Source of the DNA: Adhaeretor mobilis
GTDB taxonomy: Bacteria > Planctomycetota > Planctomycetia > Pirellulales > Lacipirellulaceae
Length of the DNA: 64,000 bases
Direction of reading: 5' to 3'
Assembly (NCBI RefSeq): GCF_007741515.1
Contig: NZ_CP036263.1
Location: 1,364,001-1,428,000 of the forward strand
Position numbers and translations under genes: made by a program. Numbering within the stretch: position 1 is the stretch's first letter; every line of letters starts with the position of its first letter. The notes under the pieces were generated by a model that was given only the letters and a program-made list of their open reading frames with translations, was not told the DNA's origin and did no database searches. Below, one piece after another: positions 1-9,939 of this stretch.

Positions 1-563
1 TGTATGTCGATGCAAGTGCCGACTTCGACATGGCATGCGAAATCGTTGTGAACTCAAAGTGCCACCGCATGGGCGTTTGCAATGCGGCCGAATCACTGCT
101 GGTTCACGCCGACGTAGCCAACGAATTCTTGCCAGTCGTTGCCAGTGCACTACTTGCGAATGAAGTCGAGTTGCGAGGGGATCCGCGCACGTGCGAGCTT
201 GTTCCCCAAGCCGTCGCAGCGACTGACGATGATTACGGCGCGGAATTCCTGGGTCCAAAAATTTCCATCAAGACCGTTGCTTCAACGTCGGAAGCGATCG
301 AACACATCAATCAGTATGGCTCGCACCACACCGATGCCATTGTGACAAAGGACCTTGCCACGGCCGAGCAGTTTGCCAATGAAGTCGACAGTGCTGCGGT
401 AGTCGTTAACGCGAGTACGCGATTTAACGACGGGGGAGAGTTTGGCCTCGGTGCAGAAATTGGCATTAGTACCGACAAATTCCACGCTCGCGGCCCCTGC
501 GGTGTCGAAGAATTAACCAGCTACAAGTACGTGGTCCACGGCACGGGCCAAATCCGAGGGTAA
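1..563 (+). CDS. proA: Gamma-glutamyl phosphate reductase, 3' part (partial)
   Basis: C-terminal part of glutamate-5-semialdehyde dehydrogenase, the second enzyme of proline synthesis, which reduces gamma-glutamyl phosphate with NADPH in the cytoplasm. The frame is open from base 3 to the stop at 561-563, so the start lies outside the window. The segment [15 protein letters not shown] carries the catalytic cysteine of the ProA/aldehyde dehydrogenase fold. The later stretch with TIEHINxYGSHHTD-like residues and [17 protein letters not shown] is also typical of ProA C-termini. It ends with VHGTGQIRG, close to the usual ProA ending. Proline-pathway neighbours, if any, are upstream of the window. 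Confidence in the family is high. Confidence 0.95.
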   Translation, partial: YVDASADFDMACEIVVNSKCHRMGVCNAAESLLVHADVANEFLPVVASALLANEVELRGDPRTCELVPQAVAATDDDYGAEFLGPKISIKTVASTSEAIEHINQYGSHHTDAIVTKDLATAEQFANEVDSAAVVVNASTRFNDGGEFGLGAEIGISTDKFHARGPCGVEELTSYKYVVHGTGQIRG

Positions 564-610
564 AAGTACCAGTGGCTAACAACAACTTCCAATAAAGTTG
601 TCGCAGAACG

Positions 611-617
611 CAAAGGA
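611..617 (+). promoter_or_regulatory. Shine-Dalgarno site of fliM
   Basis: A clear AAAGGAG lies 8 bases before the ATG at 626. It favours that ATG over the TTG codon three bases upstream, at 623. Confidence 0.6.
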
Positions 618-625
618 GTGCGTTG

Positions 626-1663
626 ATGTCCGAAGAGAAACTCAGCCAAGAAGAAATGGACAGCCTGCTCGGCGGCATGGACAAGCAGGCCAACCCTGCC
701 ACGCCTGCTGCTCCGCGCCGTCAAAAGGTGGCCATCTACGACTTCAAACGCCCTGAACGTGTCGGCAAAGAGCAAATGCGCGCTTTGCAGACGATGCACG
801 AAGGCTTCGGTCGCAACTTTGGTGCATCACTCTCCGCGCTGTTGCGCACGATTGTGGAAGTCAAGCTGACGAGCGTCGACCAACTCACCTACAGCGAGTT
901 TGTGTTCAGCTTGGAGAATCCTACCTGCTTCAATCTTGTGAATGCGAAACCTTTGGAAGGGCAATTGATACTCGATTTGAACCCTTCGATCTTGTTCCCG
1001 ATTATCGACCGCATGCTCGGCGGCAACACAAATTCCCCACCCCCAGCCAGGCGACCCCTGACAGAAATTGAACTAAGGCTCGTATCACGCATCACCAGTC
1101 TATTCCTGCGAGAAATGCAAAACGCCTGGGAGAATGTGTTGGCCCTGGAGCTGGAAGTCGATCGCGTTGAAAGCAACCCACAGCTCGTTCAGATCATTCC
1201 TGCCAATGAAGTTGTTGTGTTGGTGAGCTTTGAAGTCACGGTTGGCAGCACTCGGGGCATGATCAATCTTTGCATACCATTTAACTCGATCGAACGTATC
1301 AGCGGCAAGCTTTCCTCGAACAGCTGGGTGAGTTACAGTCGGCGACCACCCACTACCGAGTCGATGCAACAGATTGGCGACCAGCTCGCTAGCGCCCCTA
1401 TGGAAGTGGTCGTGGAAATGGCAAGAACGAAAATCACTACGGCCGACCTGCTGGGACTACGGGTGGGTGATATCGTGGCAAGCGAAAAGGATGTTCATGA
1501 GCCGCTGTTGGTGACGGTCGAAGGTACCCCAAAATTCCAAGCTACCCCCGGCCAATTGAAAGGCCGTAAAGCTGTCCAAGTCGTATCGAATTTCCACGCG
1601 GAGCACCTACAAGTCCAAGCACCCGCTGCTGGTCCACCGGACGCCGGCACGGAAGCGGGATAG
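626..1663 (+). CDS. fliM: Flagellar motor switch protein FliM
   Basis: C-ring protein of the flagellar motor that binds phospho-CheY and controls rotation direction; cytoplasmic face. About 345 residues, normal for the family. The N-terminal LSQEEMDSLLGG is the conserved CheY-binding peptide (LSQxEIDALL). The middle domain follows (RPERVGKEQMRALQTMHE, then the GGxxNSPPPARRPLTEIE region), and a SpoA/FliN-like C-terminal domain covers roughly residues 260-330. Start chosen at 626 because a strong ribosome-binding site sits at 611-617. No other flagellar or chemotaxis gene is present in the window, so fliM is isolated here, as motility genes often are in planctomycetes. Confidence high. Confidence 0.95.
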   Translation: MSEEKLSQEEMDSLLGGMDKQANPATPAAPRRQKVAIYDFKRPERVGKEQMRALQTMHEGFGRNFGASLSALLRTIVEVKLTSVDQLTYSEFVFSLENPTCFNLVNAKPLEGQLILDLNPSILFPIIDRMLGGNTNSPPPARRPLTEIELRLVSRITSLFLREMQNAWENVLALELEVDRVESNPQLVQIIPANEVVVLVSFEVTVGSTRGMINLCIPFNSIERISGKLSSNSWVSYSRRPPTTESMQQIGDQLASAPMEVVVEMARTKITTADLLGLRVGDIVASEKDVHEPLLVTVEGTPKFQATPGQLKGRKAVQVVSNFHAEHLQVQAPAAGPPDAGTEAG

Positions 1664-2056
1664 ATCTTTGGGCTATAAGACGAACCATGCAGGCCGGGGG
1701 CTGCTGCACGGCTGAATTTGACACGTGGTGGTTTATCCTCAAGAATAGAAGTGGAGGAGCACGTCTCTCTAGAATTCTCGGGAGAGAAGTCGGGCCTTCT
1801 CATTGGTGCTCTGTTCGCGAGTAGGCACCAATGTTTTTGGAATCAGAAAGAGCGCACGATAGGCGCGAAACGAGTCCTGTGGCGGAACAGCCATCGGGAA
1901 AATCGTTCTTGCCGGGGGAATCAACTAGCAAACGTTGCGGTCGTAGCGGACCGTACTAGCAAGTGTGCGTGTTGCGTGAAGAGCAGGGTTGAAGAAGCGT
2001 CGCTCGATTCTTCTTCAAGACAGCGCGCAGACTCCGATCCTTAAGGAGCTGTTTCC
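1664..2056. other. Intergenic region, with a small hairpin
   Basis: No convincing gene. A 108-codon open frame at 1718-2044 (+) has no recognisable domain and unusual composition, so I do not call it. An inverted repeat TTGAAGAAG / CTTCTTCAA at 1989-2018 (9-bp arms, 12-base loop) lies about 40 bases before the next gene. It lacks a T-tract, so it is more likely a leader structure than a terminator. Confidence 0.4.
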
Positions 2057-2443
2057 ATGGGAATCGCAGTGAAGTGTCCCCACGGACATTCTTTCAAAGT
2101 GAAGGACAAGTACGCCGGCAAGAAAGGGCTCTGCCCCTACTGCAAAGGGCAAGTCTTTGTCAGGGTGCCGGCAGCCAGGGAAGATCACGGGCTTGAGGAC
2201 GCGGTCAAGAAAGCAGTCTCATCTTCCGAGAGCGTGCTCGATAGCTCGCCTGCCATGGGAGATTCCTCCATCTTCGACGATGCGCCTAAACTTTCTAGCG
2301 GTAGTAGCTCGGGCAGCGGGCTAAGCGGCAGCCTCGTTGGGTCGTCCGCGGTGCGTCACAATATCAAGTGCACTTGCGGCGAATCGGTGCCCATGTGGTT
2401 TGCCAAGTGCCCAAAGTGCGGCGTGTTCCTGGAACGCCTGTGA
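2057..2443 (+). CDS. Small zinc-ribbon protein of unknown function
   Basis: 128-residue protein with two Cys-based metal-binding modules separated by a Ser/Gly-rich linker. The N-terminal module contains CPHGHSFKVKDKYAGKKG followed by CPYC. The C-terminal module contains CTCGESVPMWFAKCPKCG, a probable zinc ribbon. The linker (residues about 55-105) is rich in Ser, Gly and Asp and probably disordered. No signal peptide or membrane segment is seen, so it is probably cytoplasmic. Start supported by AAGGAG at 2043-2048, eight bases before the ATG. Proteins with an N-terminal Cys/His module that reads like a polymer- or nucleic-acid-binding ribbon are common in planctomycetes, but I cannot assign a function. 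It stands alone between fliM and a PEP-CTERM gene. Confidence 0.8.
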   Translation: MGIAVKCPHGHSFKVKDKYAGKKGLCPYCKGQVFVRVPAAREDHGLEDAVKKAVSSSESVLDSSPAMGDSSIFDDAPKLSSGSSSGSGLSGSLVGSSAVRHNIKCTCGESVPMWFAKCPKCGVFLERL

Positions 2444-2848
2444 CCTCAGCCTAGCTTGTCGCTTCGGGCTCGTAGCACCACTTCCAGGCAACTTACGCCC
2501 TAGCACTAACTTGCCAATCTGAACTGCGGCAGGTGAACTTACCGCTGCATTGAAGAGCAGCTCCTTCGAGCTGGCGGGTGGTGCAACCGCTACAAGCTCT
2601 CCACTGCTAGAATCCGCATTGCTGTCTGGGACGGACACATTGCTTGTCGAAAGCTACTTCGTCAGTGGGAGAACATCTAAACGATTTTTCTTCGTCGCGC
2701 CCGTAACCCAGAATTTGCCTTCATGAGTACTCTCATGCCGCCCGAAGTACCAAATCGCAGATTTCGCGTCAGCCGGCAATTCTTGATATACTAAGCCTCG
2801 ATAGATTTCACAAACTCCCCCTCTATGTCTACTGTCGGGCAGTTCCTA
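2444..2848. other. Intergenic region, no gene called
   Basis: About 400 bases. A minus-strand open frame (2321-2638) overlaps the end of the zinc-ribbon gene by about 120 bases and has no recognisable domain, so it is not called. A small perfect hairpin CATGAG-TACT-CTCATG lies at 2722-2737. I cannot identify a promoter with confidence. Confidence 0.35.
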
Positions 2849-5119
2849 ATGAAAAACATCACTAGCTTAGCCGCACTGCTCGCCGCCACGCTCTCGATTT
2901 CGCCGAGCTATGCACAATCCGGCTTCATCCTCGAACCCACCCACACCCTCACCGCCGTGGTGGAGGTCGACACCCAGTTCACGACCGGCGCGTGGATGCC
3001 CTCCGCGCCCTCCGCGGGCGGGCCGGGCACGGTCCTCCGCTTAGACATCGACGGCTTCACCACCGGCGGCACCGTGTCTCCTGACATCGAAAACGATTTC
3101 ACGCCGATGGTCTACGACCTCTCCGGGCTCGTGCTCGATAACAACAATCGCCATTCTAATCGCACATCCCATTTACTACGCCCGGCGGGCGCCTCCTGGC
3201 GGTTCGTGTCCAGCGGAGGGCTCGACCCGCGCATCGAGAAGGTTAACTCAGGCGAATGGGAGCTCGAAGCCCCGATGGAGTTTGCCAACGACGTCACCTA
3301 TTTCTCGTCGCGGCTGTCGGGCGGACTTTCTATAGAAGGCGCGATCACCGGAACCGGCGGCTTCATTGTCGACGGCACCCAACAAGATTACAGGATCAAT
3401 TTTGTCGGCAGCACGTTGTATCTCAACGCACAAGCTTCCTATACGGGACCGACCATCATTCGGGCCAGAGGGTTGGATATCTTTGACGCAGGCAGCTTGA
3501 CCGCGACCAGTTCGATCACGGTGGAACCAGCGGGCCGCCTTGTGGTTCGTTTGGGTCAAAATCCTTTGGGTAATCGGATCGGCGATACGATCCCGGTGAC
3601 GCTTGCCGGCGGTGCCCTTAGCGGCAGTGGCGGTAATACTTCGTACACCGAGACCCTCGGCGACGTCACCCTGGCCCGGGCCACCTCGAGTCAGGTCGCC
3701 GTGCGTAGCTATGACGGCGAGTTTGCCCTGAACAGCCTCACCCGGCAGCGGCACGCGACGCTATCGGTGTACGGCGATAGCCCGATCCGCGGCGTCGGCG
3801 GCGTGGTCACCGAAGGCGCGATTCATGCCGGCGGTGCCTTGCCGCTCGTTGGCGGAGCGGGCGCCGCGGGCACGACCAGCATCAGTATCGTTCCCTACAT
3901 GGCGGGGCATTCGAATCAGAACTCCACCGCCATATTTGCGAAACCCAACAGCCTAGTTACGCTCGACCCCAACAACAACTTCCGCGTGCTCGACCGCAGC
4001 ACCGAGTTACAAGTCGATTTGACGCCCGACACGCTCACCAACGCCAACGTGTGGCAGAGAGGCTCCTTAGAGTTGCTCACCGCCCCCACCTCCGTGAACG
4101 CGTTGGTGGTAGATTTTTCTACAATCATCTCGGGGCCAGGTTCCCTCAGCATCACGAGCGGAGTCCTTGTATCATCCGACAGCGATAACTATACCGCTTC
4201 GATTGGCGTCAATGACTTACTGTTTCCCAACGACGCGTACGTGTGGGCTTCCGAGCGGATAGAAGTGTTTTCGGATGTCACCGTCACCGGTGACTTCAAC
4301 AAAAGCGGTCTCGGGCTGCTCGAGCTCATCGGCCCCACGACGGCCAGCGGCGGAGCGGCCTTCACCCAAGGCAAGACCGACCTCTACGGCTCGCTCGACG
4401 CGACCGACCACGTGATCGTCAGCGGCGGGGGAGAGCTGGAGATGTTCCCCGGGGCGTCCCTCACCACGCCTTTGCTGGAGATCGTGGGCGACAAGGCCCG
4501 CTTCACGATGAGCGGCGGCGACCTCCAGGCCGGCGCCGTGATCGGCAACCTCTTCCTGGAAGGCGGCACGTTCTCCCCCGCGGCCGCGCTCGAAACCAGC
4601 ATCGACGGCAACCTCACCCTCTTCAGCGGCAGCGAACTGGCTCTCGACATCAGCGGAACCGGCGCCGGCCAGTTCGATCAGCTCGACGTCTCCGGCGACC
4701 TGCTGATCACGGGCGACCTCGATCTCGCGATCGGCGCCTACACCCCAGCGCCCGGCGACGAGATCCCCATCGGGCTGGTCGACGGCACGCTGGCGGGTCA
4801 GTTTGCGGGGCTGGGGGAAGGAGACGTAGCGGCGACGGCGGGCAACGTGGACCTGCGCATCAGCTACACCGCTGGCGACGGGAACGACATTTCTCTACTT
4901 GCCGTGCTGCAAGGTGATTTCGATCGTGACAACGATGTCGACGGGTTCGATTTTCTATTTTGGCAGCGTGACCCAAGCGTCGGACTACTCTCCGATTGGG
5001 AATCCAACTACGGAATCACAGCGAGTGTGGCTGTCGCAGCAGTCGTCCCCGAGCCGTCAGTGATACTAATGGCAGCTACTGCCAGCCTGCTTCTCTGTTC
5101 CCACAGAAGGCGGGATTAG
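2849..5119 (+). CDS. Exported PEP-CTERM protein with autotransporter-like repeats and dockerin-like tail
   Basis: Large secreted protein of about 756 residues. The start at 2849 gives a classical signal peptide (MKNITSLAALLAATLSISPSYAQ); an in-frame ATG at 2825 would add eight residues. The long middle is rich in Gly, Thr, Ser and Asp, with beta-strand-like stretches (SITVEPAGRL, GNLTLFSGSELALDISG) resembling the beta-helical autotransporter-repeat proteins of planctomycetes. Near the end is GDFDRDNDVDGFDFLFWQRD, a dockerin-like Asp-rich motif. The C-terminus VVPEPSVILMAATASLLLC plus a basic tail is a PEP-CTERM sorting signal, which predicts processing by an exosortase encoded elsewhere. Function unknown; a surface or extracellular structural role is plausible. 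The 4400-4870 part is noticeably more GC-rich than its surroundings. Confidence 0.85.
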   Translation: MKNITSLAALLAATLSISPSYAQSGFILEPTHTLTAVVEVDTQFTTGAWMPSAPSAGGPGTVLRLDIDGFTTGGTVSPDIENDFTPMVYDLSGLVLDNNNRHSNRTSHLLRPAGASWRFVSSGGLDPRIEKVNSGEWELEAPMEFANDVTYFSSRLSGGLSIEGAITGTGGFIVDGTQQDYRINFVGSTLYLNAQASYTGPTIIRARGLDIFDAGSLTATSSITVEPAGRLVVRLGQNPLGNRIGDTIPVTLAGGALSGSGGNTSYTETLGDVTLARATSSQVAVRSYDGEFALNSLTRQRHATLSVYGDSPIRGVGGVVTEGAIHAGGALPLVGGAGAAGTTSISIVPYMAGHSNQNSTAIFAKPNSLVTLDPNNNFRVLDRSTELQVDLTPDTLTNANVWQRGSLELLTAPTSVNALVVDFSTIISGPGSLSITSGVLVSSDSDNYTASIGVNDLLFPNDAYVWASERIEVFSDVTVTGDFNKSGLGLLELIGPTTASGGAAFTQGKTDLYGSLDATDHVIVSGGGELEMFPGASLTTPLLEIVGDKARFTMSGGDLQAGAVIGNLFLEGGTFSPAAALETSIDGNLTLFSGSELALDISGTGAGQFDQLDVSGDLLITGDLDLAIGAYTPAPGDEIPIGLVDGTLAGQFAGLGEGDVAATAGNVDLRISYTAGDGNDISLLAVLQGDFDRDNDVDGFDFLFWQRDPSVGLLSDWESNYGITASVAVAAVVPEPSVILMAATASLLLCSHRRRD

Positions 5120-5822
5120 ATGCAGCGTTGTGTACACCCGCCATCAGTTGCGCAAAGAATAAGAACCCGTCGAAGTTGGACAAGTTTCAGCGGATTGTGG
5201 ATTAGGCCAGCTCGCAGAGGTGACGCTGACCTCGGAGGCTATGCAGTCAATTCAACGATGCAAACCCTTGGTAATTGGGCTCTTTCCCAGACTACGCTCT
5301 CGTGACACTGTTGAAGATTTCCTGTTCTACCTAGTCGGAACGACTTCGTGACATATAAGGCATCGAACGTGGATAGTTCGAGTCCCAGAAAAACTGACAT
5401 GCTGGTAGCTCTTGTGCCATAGGCGGCACAAGAATGGAGTGTGTCGTGAAAGGCATCGATTTCAGTAAGTAGACACCCGCCCCTCAACGGGTCGTTCCAA
5501 TCGAAAGCAGTCTAGGCGAGAGCGGTGGTAACAAAGTCGTTGTAGAGCCCCGACCTGCGGGGCACTTTCGTTGACCTTGCGAGCATGATGGCCGCCCGGA
5601 TAGGCAGGTCTACCTGGGGAAAAGATTCAAAAATTGGCCACTCAATAGCCCGTCCAAAGGGCTTCATCTATACGGCAAACGTCGAAATCGTGCAGAAATG
5701 GTCCTCAGCTTGACTCGCTAGGGAAGTCTTGGGTTATATTGGCAGGCCAAGCGGGCACCCGCTGGTGGCAGTACAAATCTCATCTGCGACTTGGTTCTTA
5801 ATCTCCTGGAAGGGAATGGCTA
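5120..5822. other. 700-base intergenic region containing one copy of a short dispersed repeat
   Basis: No convincing coding sequence on either strand. Contains one copy (about 5376-5414) of a 40-base repeat whose other copy lies at about 6578-6618. The small open frames here owe part of their length to that repeat. The last 60 bases probably hold the promoter of the next gene, but I cannot place the boxes. Confidence 0.4.
5376..5414 (+). repeat. Short dispersed repeat, copy 1
   Basis: Reads TCGAGTCCCAGAA...CTGA.....CTGGTAGCTCTTG and matches 6580-6618 in the same orientation with a few mismatches. Both copies follow a PEP-CTERM gene. Confidence 0.6.
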
Positions 5823-6557
5823 ATGATCCGGTATCAACTCTTCTTTGCAGCGGCTTTGGGCTGCTGCAGTGTGGCTTCGGCGTCAATCACGACTTCGGCC
5901 GTAGATGATTTCTCGAACACAACTAACACGGCCACTTCGGAGTGGTCGTATCGTTGGTCGCCTGACTCAGTTCGCGATGGCGATTATCCGTTGCTCGCCA
6001 CCAACAGCGACCCGGCTACGCTCTGGACTCCAACAACTCCCTATTGGAACAACGGTGGTTCACTCCCTGGAGTCGGCGTCAACCAGTCGGGTTCGGCAAT
6101 CAATATATCGCCGCCTTTCCTTCCCTTCTCGTGGCCTACCGACACCATCTGGATGCATCCTCCAAGCACTGGATTCGCCGTTGTCACGTGGACCAGCCCT
6201 GTAACGGGCACCGCCGACATCGAGTTCGAGTTCGACGACATGGACCCCAACGGGGCCTTTGCCAATGGCGTTCGTTGGTATGTCGATGTGGGTGATGTGA
6301 GCGGCAGTTTGGCTAACGGCTCGTTTGTCGGTGGTACCGGAATCATGCCGATGACGGTTACAGACGTTGCAGTCAATTCGGGGGAACAGGTTCACTTCAT
6401 CGTAGATCCCTTTGGTGACTTCAGTTTCGACTCAACCGCATTTCGCGCCACAGTGACCTACGTGCCCGAGCCAGCGTCGATGGCCCTGCTTGGACTGGGT
6501 GCTGCGTCCTTGTTTGTTACAAACCGAAAATCGCTCTGCGGGCCACGAGCCGCATGA
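5823..6557 (+). CDS. PEP-CTERM protein of unknown function
   Basis: 244-residue exported protein. Signal peptide MIRYQLFFAAALGCCSVASAS, then a probable beta-sandwich body (WSYRWSPDSVRDGDY; GTADIEFEFDDMDPNG; VNSGEQVHFIVDPFGDFSFDST), and a PEP-CTERM signal starting VPEPASMALLGLGAASLF with a basic tail. The start is supported by GGAAGGGA a few bases upstream. The spacing of aromatic and Asp residues suggests a carbohydrate-binding or lectin-like fold, but this is only an impression. Expected to be processed by an exosortase and displayed or released. It is followed within about 20 bases by the second copy of a short repeat. It converges on cstA and appears monocistronic. Confidence 0.85.
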   Translation: MIRYQLFFAAALGCCSVASASITTSAVDDFSNTTNTATSEWSYRWSPDSVRDGDYPLLATNSDPATLWTPTTPYWNNGGSLPGVGVNQSGSAINISPPFLPFSWPTDTIWMHPPSTGFAVVTWTSPVTGTADIEFEFDDMDPNGAFANGVRWYVDVGDVSGSLANGSFVGGTGIMPMTVTDVAVNSGEQVHFIVDPFGDFSFDSTAFRATVTYVPEPASMALLGLGAASLFVTNRKSLCGPRAA

Positions 6558-6577
6558 TGGTCGGCGTCGTCGTCGGG

Positions 6578-6618
6578 TAGCTCGAGTCCCAGAACAACTG
6601 ATGTACTGGTAGCTCTTG
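6578..6618 (+). repeat. Short dispersed repeat, copy 2
   Basis: Second copy of the 40-base repeat at 5376-5414. It sits 21 bases after a PEP-CTERM stop codon, in the gap between convergent genes. It has no clear terminator structure. Confidence 0.6.
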
Positions 6619-6662
6619 GGAACATCGTTACTGTACAGAATAACTCGAGTGTGGTCGTCGTT

Positions 6663-8549
6663 CTAGCAACTCCGCCCGCCCGCCAGTTTGTGCTCCGCTT
6701 TCGACGGGAGCGGTGGCAGCGCTTCCTCAAGTATATTCTTCGCTCGCGGCCAAGCGGCCCAGGCTTCCGCGATCATCCATGCTTGCAGGGCAAGAATCGC
6801 TGCGCCGAAGCCGACCAGCAAGTAGTTGCCATCCTGCCACCAGCCGCTCTCTGCGTTGAACATATTCCAAAGCATGGCCCAGGCGGGCATCACGAACATC
6901 AGCGCCATCGGTACGACGATGAAGGCCACCGGCTTGCCGCGTCGCCATAGATAGAACGCGGTCACCAGCATGGCGAGCCCGGCGAGCAACTGGTTGGTCG
7001 CGCCGAACAGCGGCCACAAGATCATGCCGCCCGAGCCGGGGCCGATGGGGCCCTTGATCATTGCGACGGCCAAGCCGGCTGCGACGGCGACAAAGGTGGC
7101 CGTGTACTTGTTGGTAAGGGGCTGCACGTGCAGCGAAGCGCCAAGTTCCTGAATCACATACCTCTGCAAACGGGTGGCGGTATCGAGCGTGGTCGCAGCG
7201 AAGCAGGCAACTAACACGGCTATCACGGCGAGGGAATATTTCAATGGAATCCCTATCGCGCTCAGGAAATTAGCCCCGCCGTCGACGAAGGCGCCTACCT
7301 TCTGACCCAGTCGATGATTCGCCCAGCCACCGACCGTGCTGGTGGTGCCATCAGCTGCTGTGACTTCAGTAATCTTCGACTGGTACTTGCTTTCCCAAGC
7401 TGCTCGGCCTGTGAGTCGTCCTTCAGCACCTTCGACACCCATGCCCAGACCAGCACAGCAGGCGAGAATCACCAACACGGCCAGCGCCCCTTCGAGCAAC
7501 ATTCCACCAACGGCAACGTACTGAGCGTCGGGCTCCCGCGCGATTTGCTTGCTCGTCGTGCCGGAACTTACGAGGCAATGGAAACCACTGACTGCTCCGC
7601 AAGCAATCGTAACGAACAGAAAGGGAAATATCGGCGGAGCGTCTGCGGGAATTTCCTTTGCAATGGCTGGCGTACTGGCTTGCAGGTCGGCTTGCCCCGT
7701 CAGGGCGGCAACACCAAGGCCAGCAATCAGTAGCACGAGCGCGACAAACAACTGGTGACTATTGATGTAGTCGCGAGGCTGCAACAGTACCCAGACCGGC
7801 AGCACGGAAGCAATGAAGCAGTAGATCATCAACAACGTGGTCCACAGCACCACCGGATTGAACCAGCTGGCGTCTAGCCCGGTTGCGCTGGCGAGTTGTT
7901 TGGACCACTCAGCGGGGAGAGTCAGCGGTAAGTGTTCAGCGCCAATGTAGACGGCGGCGTAGAGAACAACTAACGCGATCACCGAAGGCCATAGCAGGCT
8001 GCCGCCCCGGCGGTACCAAAACCCAATAGCAACGGCCAAGGGCATGGCAATCCAAACGCTTAGTACCGACTGCGGATAGATCTCGAAGATCTTGGCGATC
8101 ACCAGGCCGAAGATCGCCAGCACAATGGTCAGCGCCAGAAACAGCACCGTGAGGAACAGCACCTTCGCACGAGGCGAGATGATTCGGCCCGCGATTTCAC
8201 CCACCGTTTGCCCGCGATTTCTCAAGCTGATTACCAGCGCGCCAAAATCGTGGACGGCACCAATGAAGATCGAACCGATCAGCACCCACAGCAGAGCAGG
8301 CAGCCAACCCCAGAAAACGGCGATGGCTGGCCCCACGATAGGCCCTGTGCCGGCAATGCTCGTAAAGTGATGCCCGAAGACCACGTGCTTTGGCGTGGGC
8401 ACGTAGTCGATATTGTCGCAAAGCTGCACACTCGGGGCCTCAGCATCCTGATCCAACGCAAACAATTTTCGCGCCAGCCATCGTCCGTAAGTATGATACG
8501 CCAACAGAAAGCCGGCAAACGAGCCGAAGGCTACGAGGAGTGTGAACAT
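6663..8549 (-). CDS. cstA: Carbon starvation protein CstA family transporter
   Basis: 628-residue multi-span inner membrane protein of the CstA family, whose characterised members import pyruvate or peptides during carbon limitation. The conserved region VFGHHFTSIAGTGPIVGPA is present near residue 60, followed by IGAVHDFGALVISLRNRG, both hallmarks of CstA. Roughly 15 hydrophobic segments are visible along the chain. The C-terminus is short and polar. Length is a little below E. coli CstA (about 700). The ATG at 8549 begins with a hydrophobic segment directly. It is divergent from trxB, with a 240-base gap that probably holds both promoters. Substrate here is not known. Confidence 0.92.
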   Translation of the reverse strand: MFTLLVAFGSFAGFLLAYHTYGRWLARKLFALDQDAEAPSVQLCDNIDYVPTPKHVVFGHHFTSIAGTGPIVGPAIAVFWGWLPALLWVLIGSIFIGAVHDFGALVISLRNRGQTVGEIAGRIISPRAKVLFLTVLFLALTIVLAIFGLVIAKIFEIYPQSVLSVWIAMPLAVAIGFWYRRGGSLLWPSVIALVVLYAAVYIGAEHLPLTLPAEWSKQLASATGLDASWFNPVVLWTTLLMIYCFIASVLPVWVLLQPRDYINSHQLFVALVLLIAGLGVAALTGQADLQASTPAIAKEIPADAPPIFPFLFVTIACGAVSGFHCLVSSGTTSKQIAREPDAQYVAVGGMLLEGALAVLVILACCAGLGMGVEGAEGRLTGRAAWESKYQSKITEVTAADGTTSTVGGWANHRLGQKVGAFVDGGANFLSAIGIPLKYSLAVIAVLVACFAATTLDTATRLQRYVIQELGASLHVQPLTNKYTATFVAVAAGLAVAMIKGPIGPGSGGMILWPLFGATNQLLAGLAMLVTAFYLWRRGKPVAFIVVPMALMFVMPAWAMLWNMFNAESGWWQDGNYLLVGFGAAILALQAWMIAEAWAAWPRAKNILEEALPPLPSKAEHKLAGGRSC

Positions 8550-8793
8550 GTATTAGGCCAACGATAGGAAGCTGAGAATTCAGTCGAACTCAATCATAAG
8601 CTCGAAAGTAACGCACCGGAAGCATATAGCCGCTGAGCTTGCTCTGCGTTTCGGGCGAGCGCGGAGCCAGCTCAACAGTGAAATGAGTGGTAATCAGTCC
8701 GTTTACGATTGACCTTAGTCGCTCTATAATCCCTACTTGCGCTTTTTGCGACTATTCCTACCATTTGACGCCCGATTCATAGGACGAATTTAC

Positions 8794-9843
8794 GTGCCCG
8801 AACATGTAGTGATTATTGGTAGCGGCCCTGCTGGTTGGTGTGCCGCCATTTATGCCGCTCGTGCGAACTTAAACCCGCTCGTTTTTGAAGGTGCTGTCAC
8901 GGAGGAAAACCGCCAAGACGGCACACTCCCCCTCGGGCAGCTTGCTCTTACGACCGAGGTGGAAAACTACCCCGGGTTCCCTGCGGGTGATATGAGCGGG
9001 TATTTGAAGAGCTCTCTTGCTGACGAGTATGCGTATCTGGCGGACATGCACCAGAAGGAAGGTGCTAGTGGACCGGAATTGATGCACCTCATGCGTCAAC
9101 AAGCGGCCAATTTTGGTACGCGAATCGAAACGGACGATATCTCCGAAGTGGATTTCGAGAACCGCCCTTTCAAGTTAAAATCACTTGGCGGCATAGAGGT
9201 CGAAGCGCATGCCGTGATCATTGCCACCGGTGCGCGGGCGAACTACTTGGGCCTCCCTTCGGAAGATGCTTACAAGAATCGCGGCATCAGCGCGTGTGCC
9301 GTTTGCGACGGTGCTCTGCCCCGTTTTCGTGATAAACCTTTAGTCGTCGTTGGCGGTGGTGATTCTGCTTGTGAGGAGTCGGACTACTTGGCTAAATTCG
9401 CCAGCAAGATCTACATGATTCATCGCCGTGACGAACTGCGCGCCTCGAAAGTGATGGCTGATCGCGTGCTAGAGAACGACAAGATCGAAGTCGTTTGGAA
9501 TAGCGAAGTCGAAGAGGTCCTCGGCACTGATGATGGGGGCGTAAACGGCGTGCGAGTTAAGTCCACCGTGGACGATTCGAAGCGAGATTTGGAAGCAACA
9601 GGCATGTTCCTGGCAATCGGTCACACACCCAATACGCGGTTCCTGGAGGGCAAGCTCGAAATGAACGAGAAGCACTACCTCAAGTGGACTGTGCCCTTCC
9701 GCACTAATACCAGCGTGGAAGGCGTGTTCGCCGCCGGCGACGTTGCCGACGATTACTATCGCCAAGCCGTCACGGCCGCCGGCACCGGTTGTATGGCGGC
9801 TCTGGATGCAGAACGCTGGCTGGGGGCCGAGGGCATTTCGTAG
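8794..9843 (+). CDS. trxB: Thioredoxin reductase
   Basis: FAD-dependent NADPH:thioredoxin oxidoreductase. With the GTG start at 8794 the protein is 349 residues and begins at once with the FAD-binding motif [12 protein letters not shown]. The redox-active pair is C168 and C171 in [11 protein letters not shown]. The NADPH-binding GGGDSACEE follows around residue 186. The C-terminal [20 protein letters not shown] is the second FAD motif. AGGAC at 8781-8785 lies eight bases before the GTG, which is why I prefer it to the upstream TTG at 8737, which would add 19 residues before the Rossmann fold. Somewhat longer than typical TrxB (about 315), with extra residues around 70-95 ([17 protein letters not shown]). 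No thioredoxin gene adjoins it. Confidence 0.93.
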   Translation: MPEHVVIIGSGPAGWCAAIYAARANLNPLVFEGAVTEENRQDGTLPLGQLALTTEVENYPGFPAGDMSGYLKSSLADEYAYLADMHQKEGASGPELMHLMRQQAANFGTRIETDDISEVDFENRPFKLKSLGGIEVEAHAVIIATGARANYLGLPSEDAYKNRGISACAVCDGALPRFRDKPLVVVGGGDSACEESDYLAKFASKIYMIHRRDELRASKVMADRVLENDKIEVVWNSEVEEVLGTDDGGVNGVRVKSTVDDSKRDLEATGMFLAIGHTPNTRFLEGKLEMNEKHYLKWTVPFRTNTSVEGVFAAGDVADDYYRQAVTAAGTGCMAALDAERWLGAEGIS

Positions 9844-9939
9844 GACTTTTACATCGCGTTTCTAGCGATCATCTTTTCATTTTGCCGCGGTGCTCGCATC
9901 GTGTTTGGTACTCATCTCTTTCAGGCGGGCTAGTCTCCT

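Noticed and set aside
1718..2044. 108-codon open frame (+) after fliM
   Set aside because: No domain, no ribosome site, odd composition; more likely leader sequence of the zinc-ribbon gene.
2321..2638. Minus-strand open frame overlapping the zinc-ribbon gene
   Set aside because: Overlaps a better-supported gene by about 120 bases and has no recognisable features.
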